Shown here: positions 1 through 5,622 of the stretch, in pieces | How the letters are laid out: the number at the start of each line of letters is the position of its first letter | Position numbering within the stretch: the first letter of the stretch is position 1 | Source of the DNA: a bacterium | GTDB lineage: Bacteria > Electryoneota > RPQS01 | Direction of reading: 5' to 3' | Assembly (NCBI GenBank): GCA_018814465.1 | Contig: JAHIZR010000205.1 | Span: forward strand, 1-6,639 | Length of the DNA stretch: 6,639 nt | Made by a program: the position numbers and the translations under genes | Notes under the pieces: generated by a model | The model's database searches: none | The model's input: only the letters and a program-made list of their open reading frames with translations | Told to the model about the DNA's origin: nothing

Positions 1-322
1 CCATGATTTGGATGCAGTTAAACATTGCGGCGCGACTTCAGGAAGGGTTGTGAACAAGTTCGACGATCTGAAGCTGACTCCTGTGGTGTGCCCATCGCTC
101 AAACACGCTCCGATGATCGCCGAGTTCTTTCATGTATTGGGCTGCCGCGTGCGCCATATTATTGAACTGGGATCGCATGATATGTTTGTCGCTGAAGTAG
201 TCAGCATACAATGCAGTGAGGAGGATCGGCGAAGCGCGAAGCGCGACCCTCATTGTGAAGAACAAATCGTCTACTTGGACGGCAAGTACTGGAGTCTGAA
301 GCCAATGGTTGATCATTCTTAA
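1..322 (+). CDS. Flavin reductase-family (flavoredoxin-like) protein, C-terminal part
   Basis: The reading frame is open from the window edge (first full codon at base 2) and ends at TAA 320-322, giving about 106 residues of a protein whose N-terminus lies outside. The family binds FMN in a split-barrel fold and either reduces flavin with NAD(P)H or carries electrons. Visible family features are the CGATSGR segment followed by KF, the LTP/AP(M)I stretch, and the strand IIELGSHDMFVAEVVSIQ, which closely matches the GSHD(L/M)F-x-(A/G)EV core of flavin reductase-like domains. It ends YLDGKYWSLKP and then stops after five more residues, whereas many relatives continue with a short LGxFGFSV-like tail, so the C-terminus looks shortened or divergent. 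The lipocalin gene starts 10 bp downstream, so the two may be co-transcribed. Family assignment is fairly secure; substrate and redox partner cannot be read from this fragment. Confidence 0.8.
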   Translation, partial: HDLDAVKHCGATSGRVVNKFDDLKLTPVVCPSLKHAPMIAEFFHVLGCRVRHIIELGSHDMFVAEVVSIQCSEEDRRSAKRDPHCEEQIVYLDGKYWSLKPMVDHS

Positions 323-332
323 TGTTCTTGTG

Positions 333-908
333 ATGATGTCGCGGTTATTTAAACTTTATTTCATTTCTTTATGTTCGGTTTTGTTAAGCAATGTTATCTT
401 TGCGCAGGAGGTAGCGATGGAACCTCTTCGCGCGGCGGCGGACATTGACATCGAACGCTATATGGGCACATGGTATGAAATTGCCCGGTTGCCCAACTGG
501 TTTCAAAAGAAATGCGCGGGAGACGTGACGGCTGCCTACACATTGCAGGATAACGGTACTATCTTGGTGGTTAATCGTTGCCGCAAAGCAGGCGGTCAAA
601 TGGTGCAAGCGGAAGGATTGGCCAAGCAAGCAAACATGAATGGACCGAATACGAAACTCAAGGTCCGGTTTGCACCGGCATTCCTCTCGTTTCTTCCGTT
701 CGTCTGGGGGAATTATTGGATCATTGACCTCGCCCCTGACTACCGCTATGCAGTTATCGGCGAACCTGATCGTAAATACCTCTGGATACTTTCACGCTCG
801 CCAGCGATGGATGAAATCACTCTGCAGACCGTCTTGGATAAAGTCCGGGAGCAGGGCTACGACCTGACCGACTTAATCCGAACGGAGCAGTCGGACGAAT
901 CACGATAA
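333..908 (+). CDS. blc: Blc-like bacterial lipocalin, secreted
   Basis: A 191-residue protein of the bacterial lipocalin (Blc) family, which binds lipids or other hydrophobic ligands in an eight-stranded barrel in the envelope and is linked to membrane stress. The lipocalin signature GTWYEIARLPNWFQ is at residues 45-58. The second conserved block, YRYAVIGEPDRKYLWILSRSP at about 137-157, matches the Blc block with PDRxYLWILSR. Cys61 and Cys83 are placed to form a disulfide. The N-terminus is a signal peptide of about 24 residues ending NVIFA-Q. Unlike E. coli Blc there is no acceptable lipobox (the only early cysteine is preceded by Leu), so a soluble periplasmic form is inferred. ATG codons at 333 and 336 are adjacent and either could start; no good Shine-Dalgarno is visible, and an in-frame TTG at 309 would overlap the upstream gene. 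The symbol is by family resemblance only. Confidence 0.88.
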   Translation: MMSRLFKLYFISLCSVLLSNVIFAQEVAMEPLRAAADIDIERYMGTWYEIARLPNWFQKKCAGDVTAAYTLQDNGTILVVNRCRKAGGQMVQAEGLAKQANMNGPNTKLKVRFAPAFLSFLPFVWGNYWIIDLAPDYRYAVIGEPDRKYLWILSRSPAMDEITLQTVLDKVREQGYDLTDLIRTEQSDESR

Positions 909-942
909 AGCATAGAATGAAAGAGCTGATAGCTTATTAAAA

Positions 943-1163
943 TATCCAAAGACGGCGGTAGGCGCTTCAGTTGTATTCTTCGCGCGTGATCTGTAGCGCA
1001 AGGTGCTGGATGGCGCACTGGGTTTTGCCGCCGGAGTCATGATTGCCGCCAGCTACTGGTCCCTATTGGCGCCCGCGATTGAAATGGCTGTGCACAGCAG
1101 TACATTACCGGTGTGATGATCGGATTCGCTGTTATAATGCTGCTGGATGTCGCCCTTGGATAA
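943..1163 (+). pseudogene. Decayed ZIP/GufA-type metal (zinc) transporter remnant
   Basis: Two separated pieces of a ZIP transporter lie here in different frames. Piece 1 (frame of base 943) reads TAVGASVVFFARDL, then TAG at 994-996, then RKVLDGALGFAAGVMIAAS and YWSLLAPAIEMA, ending near 1089. The GFAAGVMIAAS-(F/Y)WSLLAPAIEMA block is the hallmark of an N-terminal transmembrane helix of GufA/ZIP proteins. Piece 2 (frame of base 1110) reads GVMIGFAVIMLLDVALG and stops at TAA 1161-1163; (M/L)DVALG-stop is the usual ZIP C-terminus. An intact protein is about 250-280 residues, so roughly the central 150 or more, including the metal-binding helices, are missing, and the start is not found. The gene is therefore broken by one nonsense codon, one internal deletion and a frame change. 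It fills most of the gap between the lipocalin and the next gene. It cannot make a working transporter. Confidence 0.8.
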
Positions 1164-1193
1164 AATCTATTTTCTTCACGAGGCTTTTTGCTC

Positions 1194-2315
1194 ATGAAAT
1201 CGAACATATCAATCAAGAGACGGCTGAGTACAATGACGCATTCTCGAAAGCCGTCCTACTGGAAATGCCGGGCTTTGCTGTTGAGTTTCCTTGTATTTTT
1301 TATCACTGCCGACGCCGGAACTCCGGTTCGAATTTTCGAGCGCATTAAGGAACCACGAGAGGGGGCTTTCAGTATGATTGTTCCTCAGGGGTGGAAAGTC
1401 GAAGGCGGCATCATGCGGCTTGATCCAACCATGATGGGCGGTCCCGCCCAATCCATCGAGGCAAAACTGGATATGACTGTTAAACAGGATGAGCGGGGGA
1501 CCGTCATGGGACGCACGCTGGCAGACATGCGCTATGCGGATGTTGTTTCAGCGAATCCGATGCTTGCCGGGATGTTCCCTCCCGGAAGCAATTACAATGG
1601 TATGATGGTCGCTCCATGCCCAAGTGCGCGGGCTTTCATTACACAAATGGCGTTTCCGTATGTTCATCCTTCAGCTCAACGAGTCAACGTTATTGAAACG
1701 AATCCGGCTTCCGCTTTAGCACAGCGCTATCAGCAGTCGTTAGCGACGCTGCCCTTACCCGTCACGCCGGTATGCGATGCGGGAGTGGTTGTGCTTGAGT
1801 ACAGCGAGGATGGAGTCGTGTTTAAAGAGCTCTGGTCGGCCGTGATCGTCAATTGGGGGCAAACAGCGGCGGGCATGTGGGAGAACAAGGAAACGCGTTT
1901 TATGCGAACCCCCGCCGCGGAGTTTGAGCAGTGGGTGCCGGTTTTCGCGGCCATGCAGGCAAGTGTTCAAGTTGATCCCAAATGGCTGGCCGGAGAAATC
2001 CAAGGTCAGATGATTCGAAGTCAGATTGTGATTGACACTCAAAAGGAAATCCAGCGAATCGAACGGGAGATGGTTGAACATCGCCAGCGGGTGAATGCGG
2101 AGGTTCAAAACTCCATGTATCTTACTCTTACTGGACAGGAGGATTATCTGAATCCCTTCTCGGGCGAGTACGAAACCCGTTCTTCGGAACTCGGAAAGCA
2201 TCGTTGGGTGAACGATCTGGGACAGGAACTCTATACCGACGACGGGACTTACGATCCTAACATCGATCCCGACTTGAACATACAGGGATTCCAGCGCAGC
2301 GCCGCGCGTCCGTAA
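1194..2315 (+). CDS. Exported protein of unknown function
   Basis: A 373-residue protein that I cannot assign to a named family. From ATG 1194 it has a long basic N-region, a hydrophobic segment (ALLLSFLVFFITADA, about residues 27-41) and a plausible signal peptidase I site at ADA-GT. GAGG at 1180-1183 lies 10 nt before ATG 1194. The ATG at 1233 (residue 14) would give a more normal 29-residue signal peptide and is a real alternative. The mature part begins with a region containing GAFSMIVPQGWKVEGG, like the opening of proteins that fold around a PsbP/DUF1795-like 'bad wound-up' sheet, but this is only a resemblance. Cys142 and Cys194 could pair. Residues about 265-307 are a charged helix likely to form a coiled coil. 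The C-terminal tail (about 305-365), with LTGQEDYLNPFSGEYET, HRWVN and YTDDGTYDPN, has the look of a conserved module. Location is probably periplasmic. It stands alone between a pseudogene and the export operon. Confidence 0.8.
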   Translation: MKSNISIKRRLSTMTHSRKPSYWKCRALLLSFLVFFITADAGTPVRIFERIKEPREGAFSMIVPQGWKVEGGIMRLDPTMMGGPAQSIEAKLDMTVKQDERGTVMGRTLADMRYADVVSANPMLAGMFPPGSNYNGMMVAPCPSARAFITQMAFPYVHPSAQRVNVIETNPASALAQRYQQSLATLPLPVTPVCDAGVVVLEYSEDGVVFKELWSAVIVNWGQTAAGMWENKETRFMRTPAAEFEQWVPVFAAMQASVQVDPKWLAGEIQGQMIRSQIVIDTQKEIQRIEREMVEHRQRVNAEVQNSMYLTLTGQEDYLNPFSGEYETRSSELGKHRWVNDLGQELYTDDGTYDPNIDPDLNIQGFQRSAARP

Positions 2316-2539
2316 TGGATCTTGACTTTTGTATCGTGCTGCTGCCTGCTCCCAGCCGAGGCTATATATAAAGAAATATCTTCAGTCAAATCGCCCATTC
2401 CTTCCTTCAGAAAATAGATACCGGGTGCACGAGACTATCCGCCGATTCGGATTAAGCACAGTTCCACAGGCTGATGAATCCTTGCAGTGCACAAACCACC
2501 CGGAATCTTCTTCTAAACCCCAGATTAACGATTTAGTCA

Positions 2540-2575
2540 ATACTAAGAGAGGCTGTGCCTCTCCGAAATTAGTAT
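2540..2575. repeat. Interrupted inverted repeat / hairpin
   Basis: An outer 7-nt arm ATACTAA (2540-2546) and its exact complement TTAGTAT (2569-2575) enclose a perfect inner 7-bp stem, GAGAGGC (2547-2553) and GCCTCTC (2557-2563), with a TGT loop. The only break is the unpaired CGAAA (2564-2568) on the 3' side. As RNA this would be a 14-bp hairpin with one bulge. There is no following U-run on either strand, so a classical terminator is not supported. It could be a weak terminator between the two transcription units, an mRNA 3'-end stabiliser or a protein site. Confidence 0.5.
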
Positions 2576-2641
2576 ATTACTTCCCGAAATCAATATAATT
2601 CCTTTGTTATTAATATAATGTGAAATGTTGATGATTTAACT

Positions 2642-2697
2642 AAATAGTCAAATTAATTCTGTTAATTCCTTGTTTATGGGCAATATTTTGACTATTT
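2642..2697. repeat. Widely spaced exact inverted repeat upstream of the TetR gene
   Basis: AAATAGTCAAA at 2642-2652 is the exact reverse complement of TTTGACTATTT at 2687-2697, with 34 bp between them. The second arm is the left half of the start-proximal operator. The spacing puts the arm centres 45 bp apart, roughly four helical turns, so two repressor dimers could sit on the same face of the DNA; that is inference. It is most simply an additional half-site for the same regulator. Confidence 0.5.
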
Positions 2698-2698
2698 T
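2670..2698 (+). promoter_or_regulatory. Candidate promoter at the TetR start codon
   Basis: TTGTTT (2670-2675) and TATTTT (2693-2698) are spaced by 17 bp and resemble weak sigma-70 -35 and -10 boxes. The -10 box would be the centre of the TTGAC-N6-GTCAA dyad, which would explain repression. Transcription would then begin at or within a few bases of ATG 2705, implying a leaderless or near-leaderless message. The region is AT-rich, so chance matches are likely; TATAAT at 2614-2619 has no partner box at proper distance. Confidence 0.25.
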
Positions 2699-2703
2699 GT
2701 CAA
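2688..2703. promoter_or_regulatory. Probable TetR-family operator
   Basis: A perfect 5-bp dyad, TTGAC-N6-GTCAA (N6 is TATTTT), ends one base before the ATG of the TetR gene. TetR-family repressors commonly bind short palindromes of about 14-20 bp overlapping their own promoter, so this is the expected kind of autoregulatory site. Since the downstream efflux genes are coupled to the repressor by overlap, binding here would control the whole operon. Confidence 0.55.
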
Positions 2704-2704
2704 T

Positions 2705-3385
2705 ATGAAAAAGACAAAACCAATAGAGAAAGCCATAGCCATAGACTCGTTGCCACTGAGCGTCCGTGAATCCATTCTCATTGCCGCAACCGAAATCTTC
2801 TCGGAACAAGGCAAGAATGGAGCTCGGATCGATCATATCGCCGCGCGGGCTAATGTTAACAAAGCGCTGGTATACTATTATTTCCATAACAAGGATACAC
2901 TGTTCGCGGAGGCAGGCAAGAGGCAGATTCAGGCAGTCTTCAGTGAGATTCAAACAGCAATGAGTAACGAGCCGCTGGAGGAACTCGATGCCGTCGCCTT
3001 TCTAAAGCGCTTCATCCGCCATCACTTCCTGATTATTCGCGGACACCGGACAAGTATCCGGTTGCTCATCGGAGCCCTGGCGGATGATCCGGAAATGGTG
3101 CGTCGTCTCATTCGCGAAGTTGCGGATGATGGCGCCGTGAACCTGCCTAAAATGATTATCCGCCGGATTGAAGAAGGCATCGCCGCGGGACAGCTGCGAG
3201 CCGTTAATCCGAAACAAATGCTGATCAGTATTCTCGGTATGAACCTGTTCTTTTTTATTGCCCGTCCGATTGCTCAGGTTTTTCTTGATTTGAAAGTCGA
3301 AGATGAGGAACTGTTTCTGGAGGAACGTATGACAAGCGTGCTCGATTTACTGCTCTATGGCGCAGTGGAACGGAGGACCGAATGA
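2705..3385 (+). CDS. TetR-family transcriptional repressor
   Basis: A 226-residue one-domain-plus-ligand-domain regulator. The N-terminal HTH spans about residues 20-67: ILIAATEIFSEQG (helix 1), then IDHIAARANVNKALVYYYF, the helix-turn-helix with the family's usual YYYF-x-NKDTLF ending. The remaining 150 or so residues are helical and would form the dimer and ligand pocket, as in CecR/AcrR-type regulators of efflux. It is the first gene of the operon and its stop overlaps the next start as ATGA, so repressor and pump are made together. The ATG at 2705 is chosen because it puts the HTH at the usual distance from the N-terminus; no Shine-Dalgarno precedes it, which fits a leaderless or weakly initiated message. 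The dyad immediately upstream is its likely operator. The inducing compound is not readable from the sequence. Confidence 0.93.
   Translation: MKKTKPIEKAIAIDSLPLSVRESILIAATEIFSEQGKNGARIDHIAARANVNKALVYYYFHNKDTLFAEAGKRQIQAVFSEIQTAMSNEPLEELDAVAFLKRFIRHHFLIIRGHRTSIRLLIGALADDPEMVRRLIREVADDGAVNLPKMIIRRIEEGIAAGQLRAVNPKQMLISILGMNLFFFIARPIAQVFLDLKVEDEELFLEERMTSVLDLLLYGAVERRTE
3372..3376 (+). promoter_or_regulatory. Strong Shine-Dalgarno for the outer-membrane factor gene
   Basis: GGAGG lies 5 nt before ATG 3382, inside the end of the TetR coding sequence. It is the clearest ribosome-binding site in the window and supports the ATGA-overlapping start. It suggests the efflux genes are translated more strongly than the repressor, which has no such site. 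Confidence 0.7.
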
Positions 3386-4692
3386 AATCCGCAATTTGCA
3401 GATTCACCTTCTTCGGCGCACTTATCCTGATTGTTTCGTTTGCGATTGCAGCGGAACCGGACAGTTCTTCCTGGCCCCTTGATCGCTGCATCGACCAAGC
3501 CCTTCAATCGTCCGCGATGTTTAAAGCAGGCCGCTGGTCTCGGCAGGCGGCGGAAGCGGAATATGCGGAAAATCAATCACGCTTACTGCCGTCACTCTCA
3601 GCCAATGGAAGCTATGCGTATACAAGTGAGACGATGCATCTCAATATCGCGACTCCGCCGATCCCCGGCTACACCGCGCCCGAGATCAAGTTCGGCGATG
3701 GCAATGTCTACGACCTGAATCTAAATGCGCGCATTCCGATCTACGCGGGAGGCGCGCAGCGGCAACAAGCCATGGCGAAGCACTTCGCCGCTCGAGCGGC
3801 CGGATTTGACCTGCAGGCCGACAGCTTGCGTTTGCTGCGAGATGTTCGGCGAGCCTACTTTGAGGTTGTCGCCGCGGAAACCAGACTGGAAGCGGCCGAT
3901 AATCGCGTCGCCAGACTGAGCAGACATCTCGAAGAAATAGAAAGCGCAAAAAAAATCGGTACGGTATCCGAAGAAATGCGTCTCACCGCGCTGGCCGGAT
4001 TGCGGGCTGCTGAGGGAGAGGAACTCAGGCTGTCGGCGGCGGCGACCGCCGCGCGACTTCAACTGGGGAATCTGGTCGGATTACCTGATAATGAAATAAA
4101 AACAGCCGGTGAGTTGGATTCATCCCTGATCACGGAAGGGGATGAAGACATCATGCAGCGTCCGGAACTGTCCGCATTCGATCATCGAATCATGCAGGCC
4201 CAGCGAGCCGCGATGGCGGCAAAGGGCAGTTTTCTGCCCAGTCTGAACGGCGCGGCTGCCTACCATTACGGACGCCCCGGGATCAATCAGGTTCAGAATG
4301 AATGGATGGATTACTATACGATCGGTCTCAATGCATCGTGGACGCTCTGGGACTTTGGAGCTCGATCGCATCGAGTCAATACGTTCCGCATGACTGGAAA
4401 CGCGCTCAACTCATCCCGCGAGAGCGTGGAGCAGTTCTATCGAACCATGCTTGCCGCCGCCCGATCCGCCGTTTCGTCGGCAAAACCCGCTGTCATAAAA
4501 ATGCAGGAACACCTGAATCTCCAAAGGGAAATTCTCGGATTGGTGGAGGGTAGGCTGCAGGCGGGGATGGCGACGGAGAATGAATATTTGGATGCGCAGG
4601 ATGACCTCTTCACTGCGGAAACGATGTGGATCACGGCGACCGCGGCATTGCGGACCGCGGAGGCCGATTTGTTATATGCTCAGGGACGATAA
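3382..4692 (+). CDS. TolC-like outer-membrane efflux protein
   Basis: A 436-residue protein of the outer-membrane factor family (OEP repeats, TolC/CusC type), which forms the trimeric exit duct of tripartite pumps. A signal peptide ends near residues 23-24 (SFAIAA-EP) with no lipobox, so it is TolC-like and not an acylated OprM type. The internal duplication is visible: repeat 1 has RLLPSLSANGSYAY (68-81) and LNARIPIYAGGAQRQQA (114-130); repeat 2 has SFLPSLNGAAAYHY (283-296) and LNASWTLWDFGARSHRV (316-332). Each is followed by a long helical stretch with the family's G-x-(V/A)-(S/T)-xx-(D/E) turn: GTVSEEMRLTAL at about 193 and GMATENEYLDAQDDL at about 395. Length is typical. Its start overlaps the TetR stop and it precedes the adaptor by 36 bp, so it is the dedicated exit channel of this operon. 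Confidence 0.93.
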   Translation: MKSAICRFTFFGALILIVSFAIAAEPDSSSWPLDRCIDQALQSSAMFKAGRWSRQAAEAEYAENQSRLLPSLSANGSYAYTSETMHLNIATPPIPGYTAPEIKFGDGNVYDLNLNARIPIYAGGAQRQQAMAKHFAARAAGFDLQADSLRLLRDVRRAYFEVVAAETRLEAADNRVARLSRHLEEIESAKKIGTVSEEMRLTALAGLRAAEGEELRLSAAATAARLQLGNLVGLPDNEIKTAGELDSSLITEGDEDIMQRPELSAFDHRIMQAQRAAMAAKGSFLPSLNGAAAYHYGRPGINQVQNEWMDYYTIGLNASWTLWDFGARSHRVNTFRMTGNALNSSRESVEQFYRTMLAAARSAVSSAKPAVIKMQEHLNLQREILGLVEGRLQAGMATENEYLDAQDDLFTAETMWITATAALRTAEADLLYAQGR

Positions 4693-4728
4693 AACTAAAC
4701 TGAATATTCTTCAATTGGGATAAGCAAT

Positions 4729-5622
4729 ATGCGATATGGTAAAGGATGGATAGTCCTCATTCAGGTTATCCTGCTCACAGGCTGCACAACGGGAGAAAAA
4801 GAACTGAATCCATCGGGAACTTTAGAAGCGACCGAGATCGAAATTGCTTCCGAAATTGCCGCGCGAATCACGGAAGTCCGACCCGAGCTTGGGAGTTTCG
4901 TACAAAGCGGCGATACCCTGATTGTGCTCGATACACGACTGATCGGCTTTCAGAAGGATCAAGTCGAAGCTTCCCGCGGATCAATTCAGGCGCAAATACG
5001 TGTGGCATCCGACGGCTTGGCGCAGGCCCGGGATAATCTGAATCTCGCCGAGACGACTTTACAGCGTACCACTTCACTCCTGCAGCAGGGTAGCGCCACA
5101 CAGCAGCAGGTGGACGAGTTGCGCACTCGCCGGGATAACGCCAAAACCGCGTTGACATCCGCCACACATGCGATCGAGGGACTGCAAGCGGAAGAAGCCC
5201 GGCTGGACGCAACGCTTCGGGTTTACGACCGGCAGCTTGAAATGGGAGTTATTCTTGCGCCCGTGGATGGTGTGGTTCTTCTGCGCAATGCGGAAAACGG
5301 CGAAATGGCGCTCCCCGGTCAAACTCTGTTGAAGATCGGCAAAGTTGATCGAATGGAGCTGCGCGTTTATCTTGGAGAAACAGAGCTCGATCTGGTGCAT
5401 ATCGGCCAGGATTGCCCCGTTCTTATCGATGTTTTTGAGGGGGATACTCTGCGCGGCGAAGTTATTTGGATCAGCTCCGAAGCTGAGTTTACTCCGAAAA
5501 ACGCACAGACCCGCCAAGCCCGCACCCAATTGGTCTACGCCGTTAAATTCCGTCTCTTGAACCGAGATCGCAGACTGGCGATCGGTATGCCCGCCGAAGT
5601 GATCCTGCCCGCCGGAAAATGA
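4729..5622 (+). CDS. HlyD/YbhG-type membrane-fusion lipoprotein
   Basis: A 297-residue periplasmic adaptor that would bridge the ABC transporter and the outer-membrane factor. A lipoprotein signal is clear: lipobox LTGC with Cys19. Residue +2 is Thr, not Asp, so classical inner-membrane retention is not marked. The split biotinyl-lipoyl domain is formed by residues about 30-70 (SEIAARITEV, SFVQSGDTLIVLD) and 173-205 (GVILAPVDGVVLLRNAENGE). Between them lies an alpha-helical hairpin (about 75-168) whose tip carries R113, L117 and T124, matching the R-x3-L-x6-S motif for TolC docking with Thr for Ser. A beta-barrel part (about 208-295) ends in IGMPAEVIL, the usual finish. A weak GGGA (4717-4720) precedes the start. 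The stop overlaps the ATPase start as ATGA. The organisation resembles E. coli YbhG. Confidence 0.93.
   Translation: MRYGKGWIVLIQVILLTGCTTGEKELNPSGTLEATEIEIASEIAARITEVRPELGSFVQSGDTLIVLDTRLIGFQKDQVEASRGSIQAQIRVASDGLAQARDNLNLAETTLQRTTSLLQQGSATQQQVDELRTRRDNAKTALTSATHAIEGLQAEEARLDATLRVYDRQLEMGVILAPVDGVVLLRNAENGEMALPGQTLLKIGKVDRMELRVYLGETELDLVHIGQDCPVLIDVFEGDTLRGEVIWISSEAEFTPKNAQTRQARTQLVYAVKFRLLNRDRRLAIGMPAEVILPAGK

Larger units (their letters stand above)
2316..2704. other. AT-rich intergenic region with regulatory signals, no gene seen
   Basis: This 389-bp gap separates the exported protein from the TetR gene. Open frames inside it (for example 2329-2598) start at weak codons, lack a ribosome-binding site and give composition unlike a real protein, so I call no gene. 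The last 130 bases are strongly AT-rich. It contains the interrupted inverted repeat at 2540-2575 and the operator-like repeats at 2642-2703. TTGAC or its complement GTCAA occurs six times: 2322-2326, 2385-2389, 2536-2540, 2647-2651, 2688-2692 and 2699-2703; only the last three are arranged as convincing dyads. No rho-independent terminator with a T-run follows the exported-protein gene. Confidence 0.7.

Noticed and set aside
921..940. AGCT-GAT-AGCT hairpin after the lipocalin stop
   Set aside because: The stem is only 4 bp with poorly paired flanks and no T-run, too weak to call a terminator.
1133..1138. Perfect TATAAT about 55 bp before the exported-protein start
   Set aside because: It falls within the ZIP C-terminal codons and no -35-like box lies at 16-18 bp, so it is probably coincidental, though a weak promoter cannot be excluded.
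1043..1348. Open frame of 101 codons crossing the ZIP remnant and the next gene's start
   Set aside because: It is out of frame with both ZIP pieces and with the exported protein, and its translation looks like an off-frame shadow.
1755..2201. Minus-strand open frame of 148 codons
   Set aside because: It is antisense to the exported protein with no domain or initiation signal of its own.
2329..2598. Open frame of 89 codons in the intergenic gap
   Set aside because: It needs a non-ATG start, has no ribosome-binding site, runs through the inverted repeat and has a composition unlike a folded protein.
4702..4709. GAATATTC palindrome between the outer-membrane factor and adaptor genes
   Set aside because: An 8-bp AT-rich palindrome is expected by chance and has no loop or repeat context to suggest a site.
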